A DNA stretch of 64,000 nucleotides. Source: Salinispora cortesiana. Its GTDB lineage: Bacteria; Actinomycetota; Actinomycetes; Mycobacteriales; Micromonosporaceae. The DNA lies in the NCBI RefSeq assembly GCF_000484695.1, contig NZ_AXVR01000003.1, forward strand, positions 1 to 64,000, in the 5' to 3' direction. How positions within the stretch are numbered: position 1 is the stretch's first letter; every line of letters begins with the position of its first letter. This document shows positions 17,871 to 26,307 of this stretch, piece by piece. The notes below the pieces were generated by a model that saw only the letters and a list, made by a program, of their open reading frames with translations, was not told the origin of the DNA and ran no database searches. The translations under genes and the position numbers were made by a program.

Positions 17871-18030
17871 CTCAATCTCTCCGATCGCGTGGAACAACTA
17901 CCTCTGGTCGAACCAGGGCGCGCCGCGTGGAATTCCCGGGTCCCGATGGCCGAAACGCCGCCGTTGCTGGTTCGGTTACGGCGGGGTTTGAGCCCATCGA
18001 TGTCCATCGGTTACGGGTGGGTGCTGCAAT

Positions 18031-18055
18031 ACGCAAGTGCATGTCGCATTTGCGT
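18031..18055. promoter_or_regulatory. Inverted repeat, operator or hairpin candidate
   Basis: ACGCAAGTGC and GCATTTGCGT flank a 5-nt spacer (ATGTC) and pair at 9 of 10 positions. It lies in the gap between divergent genes and has no T-run, so an operator is likelier than a terminator. The cognate regulator is unknown. Confidence 0.45.
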
Positions 18056-18067
18056 TACCAGGGGTAG

Positions 18068-18081
18068 TGGGAGCGCTCTCA
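18068..18081. promoter_or_regulatory. CebR/LacI-type operator candidate
   Basis: TGGGAGCGCTCTCA differs at one position from the palindrome TGGGAGCGCTCCCA, known as the operator of the actinobacterial cellobiose repressor CebR. No sugar gene lies nearby, so the match may be accidental, or a remnant of a lost sugar-responsive unit. Confidence 0.4.
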
Positions 18082-18425
18082 GGGGATCTGGACAGCATTC
18101 CGCCTACGGGTCGGTAACTTGAGTCTTGACATGGAGCTATCGGATTTACGGTGATCACTTGCAGAGTGGTTCTGGGTTACGCTGAGTAATGTAACAAAAA
18201 GAAAACTGTGATCCCCGTCTCTGTTGGACTGGGTCGTGGTCGGGCAGAATCTGTCGCATCAGAGCGTGGGCGGCGGGTGCCGGGGAGGGCCCCGCCGCTC
18301 ATTGCGTCCGGCCTCCGGTGGCGCTGGTGTGACTTTTCCCGACCGCCATCGTCCCCTGGTTCGCCTTTACCATCGGTAAGGCATGCTGTGCCGAACTCAT
18401 CACCGCCCGTCGAAGGGGGATCAGG

Positions 18426-18941
18426 ATGCAGTTCGGCCGCTACTACGAGGATTTCGAGGTTGACGCGGTCTACCGGCACTGGCCGGGCAAGACGGTCACG
18501 GAGTACGACGACCATCTCTTCTGCCTGCTCACGATGAACCACCACCCGCTCCACCTGGACGCGCGCTACGCCGAGACCGCAAGTCAGTTCAAGCGCAACG
18601 TCGTGGTCGGCAACTACGTCTACTCGCTGCTGCTCGGCATGTCGGTGCCCGATGTCAGCGGCAAGGCGATCGCCAACCTGGAGATCGAATCCCTGCGCCA
18701 CGTCGCCCCGACGTTCCACGGCGACACGATCTATGGCGAGACCACGGTCCTGGACAAGCGGGAGTCCTCCTCGAAGCCGGACCGCGGTGTGGTCGCCGTC
18801 GAGACCCGTGGTTACAACCAGGACGGCACCCTGGTGTGCGTGTTCCGGCGAAAGGTCATGGTGCCGAAGAAGGCGTACGCCGAGGCCGCGGCCGCCGACG
18901 GGGTGGATCTGGAGCGGCCGAGTTTCCCCACGCCGCGCTGA
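18426..18941 (+). CDS. MaoC-like acyl-CoA hydratase, probable mesaconyl-CoA hydratase type
   Basis: A 171-aa hotdog-fold protein. DDHLFCLLTMNHHPLHLDARYA carries the hydratase-2 like Asp/His region (in split form), VVVGNYVYSLLLGMSV follows, and the FHGDTIYGETTVLDKRESSS strand is typical of the MaoC branch encoded with ethylmalonyl-CoA pathway genes. It would interconvert mesaconyl-CoA and methylmalyl-CoA, which the CitE-like lyase upstream could cleave. Start ATG 18426 follows AGGGGGATCAGG. Confidence 0.8.
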   Translation: MQFGRYYEDFEVDAVYRHWPGKTVTEYDDHLFCLLTMNHHPLHLDARYAETASQFKRNVVVGNYVYSLLLGMSVPDVSGKAIANLEIESLRHVAPTFHGDTIYGETTVLDKRESSSKPDRGVVAVETRGYNQDGTLVCVFRRKVMVPKKAYAEAAAADGVDLERPSFPTPR

Positions 18942-19078
18942 CAGCGTCGCCGCGCCGGAGGTTTCGGAAGACTTCCGGCGTGGCCTCACCCTTCGCGCTG
19001 TTGCGGATTTATCCGGCACTCCCCGTTTTGTTGGTCTTTTCTCGGTAATCGGGGCTTATGCTGGCGCCGGAGGTTCCC

Positions 19079-19573
19079 ATGAGCCACTCCCTCGCCGGCG
19101 AGCCGCCCGTCGCCGGCCGCCGTGCCGTACCGCTGGCCGATCTTCCCTACTCCGCCGCGGAGTGGGACCTGCTCGCCAACCTGCCCAACTGGACCGTCGT
19201 CGCTACCGTCACCCAGGCGCCGGTGCGGGGGGTCGCCGCCGGGCTGGCCGGCCTCGACGCCGTCGCCGCCGGCCGGTCCTTCGACAGTGACCTGGTTCGC
19301 GCGGTGGTGGCCACGATCTACGCCCGGCACGACGGTTCGGCGAGCGCGCCGGGTGGGCCACTCGCCGACACCGCCGAACTGCTCGCCGTCGCCCGTACGG
19401 CGGCCCGGCTACTCGAGCGGCGAGCGGATCCGGCCGACTCGGCAGCGTACCGACAGTGGGTGCAGTCGGTCGCCGCCCGGGTCTGCCGAGCCGGGGCGAA
19501 CCCGGGCGGGCCGGTCGCCCGCAGCGACCGCCGGTTCCTCGATCGGCTCGGGGACGCCCTGGGGCTGGGCTGA
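19079..19573 (+). CDS. Conserved hypothetical protein
   Basis: A 164-aa all-helical-looking protein of unknown function with a conserved-looking core (LPYSAAEWDLLANLPNWTVV). The ATG at 19079 has CCGGAGG at 19067-19073. It ends 36 bp before the methyltransferase gene and may be transcribed with it. No motif allows a role to be proposed. Confidence 0.72.
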   Translation: MSHSLAGEPPVAGRRAVPLADLPYSAAEWDLLANLPNWTVVATVTQAPVRGVAAGLAGLDAVAAGRSFDSDLVRAVVATIYARHDGSASAPGGPLADTAELLAVARTAARLLERRADPADSAAYRQWVQSVAARVCRAGANPGGPVARSDRRFLDRLGDALGLG

Positions 19574-19608
19574 GTGGCGCGCCCGGCTGGCCGTACCCTC
19601 TAGGACCC

Positions 19609-20232
19609 GTGACCGGTGAGCAGTTTGAGGTCGGGGTGGGTCCGTGGCAGGGCACCCCGCCGGACGACCCGCGCTACGACCCTGACCTGCTGGCGCACGG
19701 TGATCGACGCAACGTCGTCGACCGGTACCGCTACTGGCGGCAGGAGGCCGTCGTCGCCGACCTGGACCAGCGGCGGCACGACTATCACGTGGCGATCGAG
19801 AACTGGCAGCACGATCTGAACATCGGCACCGTGGTCCGCAACGCCAACGCGTTCCTCGCCGCCGAGGTCCACATTGTCGGCCGTCGCCGGTGGAATCGAC
19901 GCGGCGCGATGGTGACCGACCGGTACCAACATGTGCGGCACCACGAGACGATCGAGGGCTTCGTCGCCTGGGCGGCGGGTGCCGGGCTGTCGGTGGTTGG
20001 CATCGACAATCTGCCGGGTTGTCAACCGCTGGAGACGGCCACGCTGCCCCGGCGGTGCGCGCTGCTCTTTGGCCAGGAGGGCCCGGGTCTGTCCGAACCT
20101 GCTCGGGCCGCCTGCGACCAGCTCTTCTCGATTGCCCAGTACGGCTCGACCCGTTCGATCAACGCTGGCGTGGCCAGCGGCATCGCCATGCACGCCTGGA
20201 TTCGTTCCTACGGCGGGCCAACGCCGGCCTGA
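19609..20232 (+). CDS. TrmH/SpoU family RNA 2'-O-methyltransferase
   Basis: A 207-aa protein with the SPOUT knot motifs in order: IENWQHDLNIGTVVRNANAF (motif 1), LLFGQEGPGLSEPA (motif 2) and IAQYGSTRSINAGVASGIAMHAW (motif 3), which form the SAM pocket in the trefoil knot. It methylates ribose in tRNA or rRNA; the exact nucleotide is not predictable. The GTG at 19609 gives the usual domain start. Confidence 0.88.
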   Translation: MTGEQFEVGVGPWQGTPPDDPRYDPDLLAHGDRRNVVDRYRYWRQEAVVADLDQRRHDYHVAIENWQHDLNIGTVVRNANAFLAAEVHIVGRRRWNRRGAMVTDRYQHVRHHETIEGFVAWAAGAGLSVVGIDNLPGCQPLETATLPRRCALLFGQEGPGLSEPARAACDQLFSIAQYGSTRSINAGVASGIAMHAWIRSYGGPTPA

Positions 20233-20559
20233 GCTGGGGCCGCGCCTCCACTGTGTGGTGTGAGATCACCGATGGATCGAAGCGCGTCGGCCGGTGAAGC
20301 TCGGGGATTGTGCCCGCATGCGATAGCCTGGCCGGCGAGTGCGGGGTTGGTGCTCGGTGGGTTGTTCAGCGCGACCTCTCGAAGTGGACGCCCTGGGCTC
20401 AGGCACGGCGTACCAGCTCCGGTACCGGCCGGAGGGCTTGACAAGTCCCCCGGAATGTCGGAGAACGGACACAGTGAAATAACTGTACGGCATCACGCTG
20501 ATACTCTGAGTGTCGCTGCGGTAATCGGACCCGGCGCCCGCGCGAGAGGATGGCCCGTC
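20233..20559. other. Intergenic region (327 bp)
   Basis: No gene is supported here. A TTGACA at 20,438-20,443 and a TGATACTCT near 20,509-20,517 could belong to promoters of the small membrane-protein gene downstream, but they are not spaced as one canonical promoter. Confidence 0.45.
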
Positions 20560-20718
20560 ATGGTCAAGAAGGTCCTCACCTGGGCCGGTATCGCATTCCT
20601 GATCTTTTTCGTGGCCTACCGGCCGAACTCCGCGGCGGACGTCTTCAAGTCGCTCGGTGGCGGCCTCGTGGACATCGCCCAGGGGTTCGGCGAGTTCGTC
20701 ACCAACATCGTCGCCTAG
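20560..20718 (+). CDS. Small membrane protein (52 aa)
   Basis: A short gene starting MVKKVLTWAGIAFLIFFVAY, one transmembrane helix, followed by an amphipathic part with DVFKSLGGGLVDIAQGFGEF. GAGAGGA lies 9 nt upstream of ATG 20560. This pattern recurs upstream of PH-domain genes in actinobacteria. The gene ends 6 bp before the PH-domain protein, so the two are probably in one operon. Function unknown. Confidence 0.75.
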   Translation: MVKKVLTWAGIAFLIFFVAYRPNSAADVFKSLGGGLVDIAQGFGEFVTNIVA

Positions 20719-20724
20719 CCGACG

Positions 20725-21600
20725 ATGGGCAGCCCCTCCGGTCCCCCCTTCGACCCCGACGACCCCGACCGGGAGCGCCGGGAGCGCGACACGGAGTCGA
20801 TTCCCCGCATCGACCCAGAGGACGGATCCGGCTACGGATCCGGTCCACCCCCATACCAGGGTCCCGGCCCGTTCGACGAGGCGAGGCTGGGCGAGGGGCC
20901 CGGGTTCGCCGACGACAGCCGGTCGGGGCGGACCTGGATTCCAGACCCCGAGGCCGAATACCAGCCGCCGCAGATCTCCGAGGACGAGCTCGCCGGCCTA
21001 CGGGCGGACGCGGCCGGCATGGCGCCGCGCCGGGTCCTGCCGCTGGAGGATGAGCCCAGTTCCCTCGTCGCCCGTTACCTCTTCCCCACCGAGCGGTACC
21101 GGGGTGAGTGGAAGCGACACTGGATCCACCTCGCCACCCCACTGCTCATCGGCGTCGTCGCCACCTTCGTGCTGGGATACCTCTCCGGCTTCCTCGCCGG
21201 GCGGGATGTCGGTGGCCTGACCACCGCCGCGGTGCTGGCCTGGTTCGCCGTGATGGGTTGGGTGGCGTGGCGGGTCGGCGACTGGTGGTACGACCGGTTC
21301 ATCCTGACCAACAAGCGGGTGATGGTGGTCAACGGCATCATCACCCGCCGAGTGGCGATGATGCCGTTGGTCCGCGTCACCGACATGAAGTACGAGCAGA
21401 CACCGGCCGGGCGAGCGCTCAACTACGGCACGTTCGTCCTCGAGTCCGCCGGTCAGGAACAGGCGTTGCGTGAGATCAAGAACCTGCCCAACCCGAACGA
21501 GCTCTACCTACGTGTCGTCGAGGAGATGTACGAGCCGCAGGCGGTCGAGGCGCGGCTGGGCAAGGAAGCCGACGAGGCGAAGGCCGACGACGGCGCCTGA
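20725..21600 (+). CDS. PH domain (bPH_2) membrane protein
   Basis: A 291-aa protein. The first 115 residues are acidic, Pro/Gly-rich and disordered. Two membrane helices follow (about 128-152 and 160-178), then a bacterial PH-like domain (about 185-255) with RFILTNKRVMVVNGIITRRV and MMPLVRVTDMKYEQTPAGR, and a charged tail. Function unknown; related proteins sit at the membrane. Operon with the 52-aa protein upstream and probably the PHP gene downstream. Confidence 0.82.
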   Translation: MGSPSGPPFDPDDPDRERRERDTESIPRIDPEDGSGYGSGPPPYQGPGPFDEARLGEGPGFADDSRSGRTWIPDPEAEYQPPQISEDELAGLRADAAGMAPRRVLPLEDEPSSLVARYLFPTERYRGEWKRHWIHLATPLLIGVVATFVLGYLSGFLAGRDVGGLTTAAVLAWFAVMGWVAWRVGDWWYDRFILTNKRVMVVNGIITRRVAMMPLVRVTDMKYEQTPAGRALNYGTFVLESAGQEQALREIKNLPNPNELYLRVVEEMYEPQAVEARLGKEADEAKADDGA

Positions 21601-21612
21601 GGCGGCAGCGGA

Positions 21613-22467
21613 GTGAACACTCGGATCGACCTGCACGCCCACTCCACCGCCAGCGACGGCACCCTCACCCCCGGCGAGTTGGTCCATGCGGCGGCAGCCG
21701 CCGGTCTCGACGTCGTCGCGATCACCGACCACGACACCACGGCCGGCTGGGAGCCGGCGGTCCGGGCGCTCCCTGCCGGGCTGCGGCTGATCCGTGGTGC
21801 GGAGCTGTCCTGCCGGTGGGAGGGGGAGGATCCCGCCGTGCCGCTGCACCTGCTCGCGTACCTCTTCGACCCGGACGACCCGGACCTCACCGCGGCGCTG
21901 AGCCGGGTCCGGCGCGCCCGGGTCGAACGGGGTGAGCGGATCGTCCGGCTGCTCCAGGCCGACGGTCTGGAGGTGAGCTGGTCGGAGATCCTGGCCACCG
22001 CGCGGGGCGGGACGGTCGGCCGGCCGCACATCGCCCAAGCCCTCATCCGGGCCGGCCTGGTCGCGACGACGAGTGAGGCGTTCGGTCCGGACTGGCTGGG
22101 CGAGCGGTACCGCCTGCCCAAGGACGACATCGAGGTCTTCGAGGCAGTCCGGCTGGTCCGGGCGGCCGGGGGCGTCCCGGTGTTCGCCCACCCCCGGGCC
22201 ACCCGGCGTGGTCGAGTGGTTCCCGACGAACTCGTCGCGGACCTCGCCGCCGCCGGACTGGCCGGGTTGGAGGCGGACCACGAGGACCACACCCCCGCCG
22301 AGCGGGCGCACGTACGGGCGCTCGCCGCCGACCTGGGGCTACTGGTGACCGGCGCATCAGATTTCCACGGCACCCACAAGACGGTCCGGCTGGGCGCCTT
22401 CACCACCGACGTGCAGAACTACGAGCGGATCGTCGCCGCCGGCGTGACCAGCGTCGCTTCCGGGTGA
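21613..22467 (+). CDS. PHP domain metal-dependent phosphoesterase
   Basis: A 284-aa PHP protein. Metal ligands are visible in DLHAHSTASDGT (motif I), AITDHDT (motif II), GAELSC, the GRPHIA block, PVFAHPRA and TGASDFHG near the end. Close relatives hydrolyse 3',5'-nucleoside bisphosphates or act on short oligonucleotides. The GTG start at 21613 is 12 bp after the PH gene, suggesting cotranscription. Confidence 0.87.
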   Translation: MNTRIDLHAHSTASDGTLTPGELVHAAAAAGLDVVAITDHDTTAGWEPAVRALPAGLRLIRGAELSCRWEGEDPAVPLHLLAYLFDPDDPDLTAALSRVRRARVERGERIVRLLQADGLEVSWSEILATARGGTVGRPHIAQALIRAGLVATTSEAFGPDWLGERYRLPKDDIEVFEAVRLVRAAGGVPVFAHPRATRRGRVVPDELVADLAAAGLAGLEADHEDHTPAERAHVRALAADLGLLVTGASDFHGTHKTVRLGAFTTDVQNYERIVAAGVTSVASG

Positions 22468-22507
22468 GGCGGCGTGCCGTCCAGTTCGGCGCCGTTAGGT
22501 TGATCCG

Positions 22508-23122
22508 GTGGATATCAAGCTCTTCGGCGAGGTTTTCGTAACCCTGCTCGTGATCGTTGACCCGCCGGGCATGATGCCCATCTTCCTGGCGCTGACCGGA
22601 CCGTTGTCGGCCCGGGACCGGCACCGGGCGGCCTGGCAGGCGGTGGCGCTGGCGCTCGGGGTGATCGCGATCTTCGCGGTGGCGGGCTCGACCCTGCTCG
22701 CCTACCTGCACGTGGACCTGCCCGCCCTGCAGGCCGCCGGTGGCCTGCTGCTCGTGCTGGTCGCCCTGGAACTGTTGACCGGCAAAGCGGACGACCCCAG
22801 CCAGCAGGCCACCTCGAACATCGCGCTGGTGCCGCTGGGCACCCCGCTGCTCGCCGGCCCCGGCGCGATCGTGGCCACGATGCTCTTCATGCAGCAGGCC
22901 GACGGCGCGGCCGACATCACCGCGATCGCCGCCGCGATCGTCGCCGTGCTACTCGCCGTCTGGGTGGTGCTCCGCTTCTCCGGCGGGATCGTCAAAATCC
23001 TGCGACCGGGTGGGATCGAGGTGCTGACCCGGATCGCCGGACTGCTGCTGGCGGCGATCGCGGTCCAGCTGATCGCCGACGCGGTGGCCGCCTTCGTCAC
23101 CCAGTACATGACCGCGGGCTGA
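22508..23122 (+). CDS. MarC family integral membrane protein
   Basis: A 204-aa protein with six predicted membrane helices. The signature FVTLLVIVDPPGMMPIFLAL opens it, and NIALVPLGTPLLAGPGAI is the second conserved MarC block. The family's function is unresolved (it was once linked to multiple antibiotic resistance, later refuted). GTG start at 22508. Confidence 0.87.
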   Translation: MDIKLFGEVFVTLLVIVDPPGMMPIFLALTGPLSARDRHRAAWQAVALALGVIAIFAVAGSTLLAYLHVDLPALQAAGGLLLVLVALELLTGKADDPSQQATSNIALVPLGTPLLAGPGAIVATMLFMQQADGAADITAIAAAIVAVLLAVWVVLRFSGGIVKILRPGGIEVLTRIAGLLLAAIAVQLIADAVAAFVTQYMTAG

Positions 23123-23153
23123 CTCCGTCGGGGGCGGATGGCAGGATCGCGGT

Positions 23154-24062
23154 GTGCGACGATCCCGCCGACCCTCCACCACCCCGCCGCGACCCCGCGC
23201 CGCCGAGCCCGAACAGCTTGGCTTCGAGGGCATGCCGGAGCGGCTCTTCGTCTGCACCCCCAGCAAACTCGGCGCATACGCGGACTGCCCACGGCGCTAC
23301 CGCTACGCCTACCTGGACCGCCCCGCCCCGCCGAAGGGGCCGCCCTGGGCGCACAACTCGCTCGGTGCCAGTCTGCACACCGCGCTGAAAAACTGGCATG
23401 GGCTCCCCGCTGACCGGCGGCGGTCGGCGGCGCTGGCGACGCTGCTCAAGGGCACCTGGGTCCGCGACGGCTACCGGGATCACGAGCAGGAGCGGGCCGC
23501 GTTCCGAACGGCGCTGGGCTGGCTGGAGGCGTACGTGGCGACGCTCGACCCGGAGACCGAGCCGCTGGGGGTGGAGCGGGTGGTCGCGGTGAAGACCGGG
23601 GTGCTGGCGTTCAACGGCCGCGCCGACCGGATCGACTCCCGGGTCGGGCCGGCGGGGACGGAGCTCGCCATCGTGGACTACAAGACCGGCCGGGCTGGGC
23701 TGGACACCGACGATGCCCGCGGCTCGCAGGCGCTGGCGCTCTACGCGTACGCGGCGGAGCGGGTCTTCCGTAAACCGTGTCGCCGGGTGGAGCTACACCA
23801 CCTGCCGACCGGGACGATCGCCGCGCACGAGCACAGCCCGGAGTCGCTGGCGCGGCAGGTGTCCCGGGCTGAGGAGACCGCCCGGGACATCATTGCCGGT
23901 GAGCGATCGGTCGCCGCCGGAAATGATCCGGATCATGCCTTCCCCACCGCGCCAGGACCGCACTGCGGCTGGTGTGACTACCGGCGGCACTGTCCGGCCG
24001 GCGCGCAGACGCCGGGGAAGGAACAGTGGGCAGCCGTGGAGCGGGTGACCGACGGCGGGTGA
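23154..24062 (+). CDS. PD-(D/E)XK nuclease, RecB/AddB C-terminal type with Fe-S cysteines
   Basis: A 302-aa exonuclease-like protein. CPRRYRYAY and LGASLHTALKNWH open the domain; LAFNGRADRID and LAIVDYKTGRAG supply the D-x(n)-DxK catalytic residues; GSQALALYAYA is the QxxxY helix. One Cys in ADCPRR and three near the C-terminus (HCGWCDYRRHC) form the 1+3 pattern that binds a 4Fe-4S cluster in AddB/RecB-type nucleases. It probably acts in DNA repair. GTG start at 23154. Confidence 0.88.
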   Translation: MRRSRRPSTTPPRPRAAEPEQLGFEGMPERLFVCTPSKLGAYADCPRRYRYAYLDRPAPPKGPPWAHNSLGASLHTALKNWHGLPADRRRSAALATLLKGTWVRDGYRDHEQERAAFRTALGWLEAYVATLDPETEPLGVERVVAVKTGVLAFNGRADRIDSRVGPAGTELAIVDYKTGRAGLDTDDARGSQALALYAYAAERVFRKPCRRVELHHLPTGTIAAHEHSPESLARQVSRAEETARDIIAGERSVAAGNDPDHAFPTAPGPHCGWCDYRRHCPAGAQTPGKEQWAAVERVTDGG

Positions 24063-24093
24063 CGCCGGCGGGCTGGCGCGCGCCGGTTCGCCG

Positions 24094-24522
24094 TCAGTCC
24101 TCGGCGCGGCGGCGGGCCTGGCAGCGGGGGCAGAGACCCCAGAAGGTCACGTCGGCCTCGTCCACCTGGAAACCGTGGGCGGTGTTCGGGTCGAGGCAGG
24201 GGGCGTCGCCGACGGCGCAGTCCACGTCGGCGATGTCGCCGCAGCCCCGACAGACCACGTGGTGGTGATTGTCGCCGACGCGGGCCTCGTAGCGGGCGGG
24301 GCTGCCGGCCGGTTCGATCCGGCGGGACAGCCCGGCCCGCGACAGCGCGCCGAGCACGTCGTAGACCGCCTGCGTGGAGACCGAGTTGAGGCGCTTCCGG
24401 ACCCGGCGGGCGATCTCGTCCACCTCCAGGTGGCCGCCGGCGGCGAGCACGTCGAGGACCGCGAGGCGGGGGCGGGTTACCCGCAGGCCCTTCGACCGAA
24501 GCAGCTCCTCACCACTGGACAT
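24094..24522 (-). CDS. Fur family metalloregulator
   Basis: A 142-aa Fur-type repressor. A winged-helix part (1-80; SKGLRVTRPRLAVLDVL, then STQAVYDVLGALSRAGL as recognition region) is followed by a dimerisation/metal domain with DNHHHVVCRGCGDIADVDC and a C-terminal CPRC pair for structural zinc. Two CxxC pairs and the HHH stretch resemble the actinobacterial FurA/CatR branch, which senses iron or peroxide, but no catalase gene lies beside it. The ATG at 24522 is preferred to the longer frame. Confidence 0.86.
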   Translation of the reverse strand: MSSGEELLRSKGLRVTRPRLAVLDVLAAGGHLEVDEIARRVRKRLNSVSTQAVYDVLGALSRAGLSRRIEPAGSPARYEARVGDNHHHVVCRGCGDIADVDCAVGDAPCLDPNTAHGFQVDEADVTFWGLCPRCQARRRAED

Positions 24523-24685
24523 GCGCCAATGACAGCACGCGACAAGCGAGGGCGACAACTGAGCGGCCGAACGGCGGGGGACCCGGACTGATCACGACTG
24601 CGTGTAGCTCGGGTGCGGAACCTAGGCGGGTGGGCCGGGCGACCGTAGGCTGGCCGTCCCGTGCCGGCAATCACCGGAGGTACGC

Positions 24686-25168
24686 ATGTTCAAGGAGTTC
24701 ATGGGGCTACCCGCCCACGTTCTTGTGGTGCACGCGGTGGTCGTCTTCGTGCCGCTGCTCGCGCTGGTGTCGATCGCCTATGTCGCGTTGCCTCGGTTCC
24801 GGTCCCGCATCGACTGGGCGCTCGTCCTGCTGGCGGTGACGGCACCGGCTACCGCATGGGTTGCGGTGCAATCCGGCGCGGAGCTGACCGATGTCTTCAC
24901 CGCCCGCGGACTACAGGGGCCGATCGTCGACCAGATCGCTGAGCACTCTCGCTACGGCGACCTGACCTTCTGGTACGCACTGGCGTTGGCCGTCACCGCC
25001 GTCGTGCTGCTCGTGGTGACCAGCGCCCGCCCGCGGGTGCCGAAGCCACCGCGTTGGGTGACCCACGTGCTGTCGGTGGCGGTGATCGCGCTCGCCGTGG
25101 TCAGTCTCGTCTACGTCGCTCTCACCGGGCACAGCGGCGCCGAGGCGGTCTGGGGGAACACCCTCTGA
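24686..25168 (+). CDS. DUF2231 family membrane protein
   Basis: A 160-aa protein with four predicted transmembrane helices and the family's N-terminal block GLPAHVLVVHAVVVFVPLLAL, in which two His face the membrane. HSRYGDLTFWYALAL and YVALTGHSGAEAVW are the other conserved blocks. Haem or metal binding by the histidines has been suggested for the family; the function is unknown. GGAGG lies just before the ATG. Confidence 0.85.
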   Translation: MFKEFMGLPAHVLVVHAVVVFVPLLALVSIAYVALPRFRSRIDWALVLLAVTAPATAWVAVQSGAELTDVFTARGLQGPIVDQIAEHSRYGDLTFWYALALAVTAVVLLVVTSARPRVPKPPRWVTHVLSVAVIALAVVSLVYVALTGHSGAEAVWGNTL

Positions 25169-25171
25169 CGG

Positions 25172-25564
25172 TCAGCGCACCAGCCGGAGGCAGAACGTGC
25201 AGCTGAGCGCCAGCAGAATCACGGCGGCGACCACTCCGACGGTCCAGGTGAGGTGCTGCGCCCGCTGCTCGGCCAGATCCAGGGCCGTCAGGTCCTGTCC
25301 GGGGAGCTGTCGTGGTGGCGGCGGCTGGAGGTGCAGCGGCGGCTGCCAGTCGGCCGGTGGCGGGGTGGTCGGCGGCGGGCCGGTGTATTCGTCCGCGGGA
25401 GTCGGCGGCGCTGGGCCGGGCGGAGCAACGGTTGGGTTGGGCGCGCTGGCGGGGTTGGGAGTGCCGGCTGGGTCAGGCGCGTCGGTCGGTTCGGGCGCGT
25501 TGGCTGGAGCGCCGGCACCGGGGGGTCGCCAGTAGTCGTCCGCGGAGCTGCCGGGAGTCGTCAC
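25172..25564 (-). CDS. Proline-rich protein with C-terminal membrane helix
   Basis: A 130-aa protein. Residues 1-85 are dominated by Pro and Ala with repeats such as ANAPEPTDAPDPAGTPNPAS. A single membrane helix near the C-terminus (WTVGVVAAVILLALSCTFCL) ends the chain, giving a tail-anchored layout. The GTG at 25,562-25,564 is preferred to a longer frame. Function unknown, probably cell-envelope associated. Confidence 0.65.
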   Translation of the reverse strand: MTTPGSSADDYWRPPGAGAPANAPEPTDAPDPAGTPNPASAPNPTVAPPGPAPPTPADEYTGPPPTTPPPADWQPPLHLQPPPPRQLPGQDLTALDLAEQRAQHLTWTVGVVAAVILLALSCTFCLRLVR

Positions 25565-25658
25565 GCCCGCTGACGCTACCAAGGGGCAGCAGGCGGTGCC
25601 GTCTGGTCGCCGACGCGCCGGGCCGGGGTCGGCACGCGCTGGGCTAGGGTTGGTGTTC

Positions 25659-25841
25659 GTGACCCACCAGGAGCCGGGAAGACCCGTCGTGCGTGCCGAG
25701 GACCGGCCGAGCAAGCTGCGCGATGACGGCGGCTCGATGCTGCCGGAACGGGCTGCCGACGACACCGATCAGGGTTGGGGTGAACCGGCCGGCGGAAACG
25801 ACGCCTGGCTGCTCGAGCAGCGTCCGCCGCACTGGGAATGA
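25659..25841 (+). CDS. Small conserved acidic protein (60 aa)
   Basis: A short gene from GTG 25659. The C-terminal part contains ADDTDQGWGEPAGGNDAWLL and ends in RPPHWE. This pattern (DDTDxGWGE ... RPPHW) is recurrent in small uncharacterised actinobacterial proteins. It is divergent from the proline-rich gene. Function unknown; its recurrence is my recollection of the family and was not searched. Confidence 0.6.
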   Translation: MTHQEPGRPVVRAEDRPSKLRDDGGSMLPERAADDTDQGWGEPAGGNDAWLLEQRPPHWE

Positions 25842-26307
25842 TCATTTGGGCCTGAGTCAGCTGACGTAACCCCTTGCGTCGCAGGAGTGGCCCACTTCCG
25901 AAGTGCCCCACCGGGTTTCCTGCTGGCCGCTACCGGTGCCACGGCAGGTGGCGACGCCGAACATGCGGTTCTGCACCACGCACATCACGCCCTCGAATGC
26001 GCCTATCGACGGTAAGGGCATTAATGAGCAGCAAATCGCCTCGCCGGGTCGCACACCGCTGACTCGCTCTCCATCTCCACCGCGTGTGCCGGCTACTGCT
26101 TCGACGATCGGATCGTGGTCGGCGCCGACACGGTCGACGCGAACCTCTGACCCGGTCGGTCAGCCTGCCAGATCGACCGAGCTGAACCAAAAGCGTTACG
26201 GGCGCAGCTCCTACGTGCTGGCGACTCCGACGAAGGACCCGTTTCACGGCAGGGTGCTGCCCTTGATCGACGTGCAGGAAGCCGGGGTGGGGCCGCCCGC
26301 CCCGCGC
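25842..26307. other. Intergenic region without a supported gene (466 bp)
   Basis: Lower in GC than its flanks and without clear codon bias. A Cys-containing minus-strand frame at 25,857-26,054 (MCVVQNRMFGVATC and a second Cys pair) is the best candidate, but it lacks a convincing ribosome site. In related genomes genes such as mscL often follow the FmdB gene here, so this may be a degenerate segment. Confidence 0.4.

Larger units (their letters stand above)
17871..18425. other. Gene-free divergent regulatory region (555 bp)
   Basis: No convincing gene is found between thioredoxin and the MaoC gene. The gap holds a 25-bp dyad (18,031-18,055), a LacI/CebR-like operator (18,068-18,081), an isolated TTGACA (18,126-18,131) without a good -10 at 17 bp, an AT-rich patch around 18,180-18,205, and a small imperfect inverted repeat GCCTTTACC/GGTAAGGC at 18,363-18,382, just before the MaoC ribosome site. 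Confidence 0.6.
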
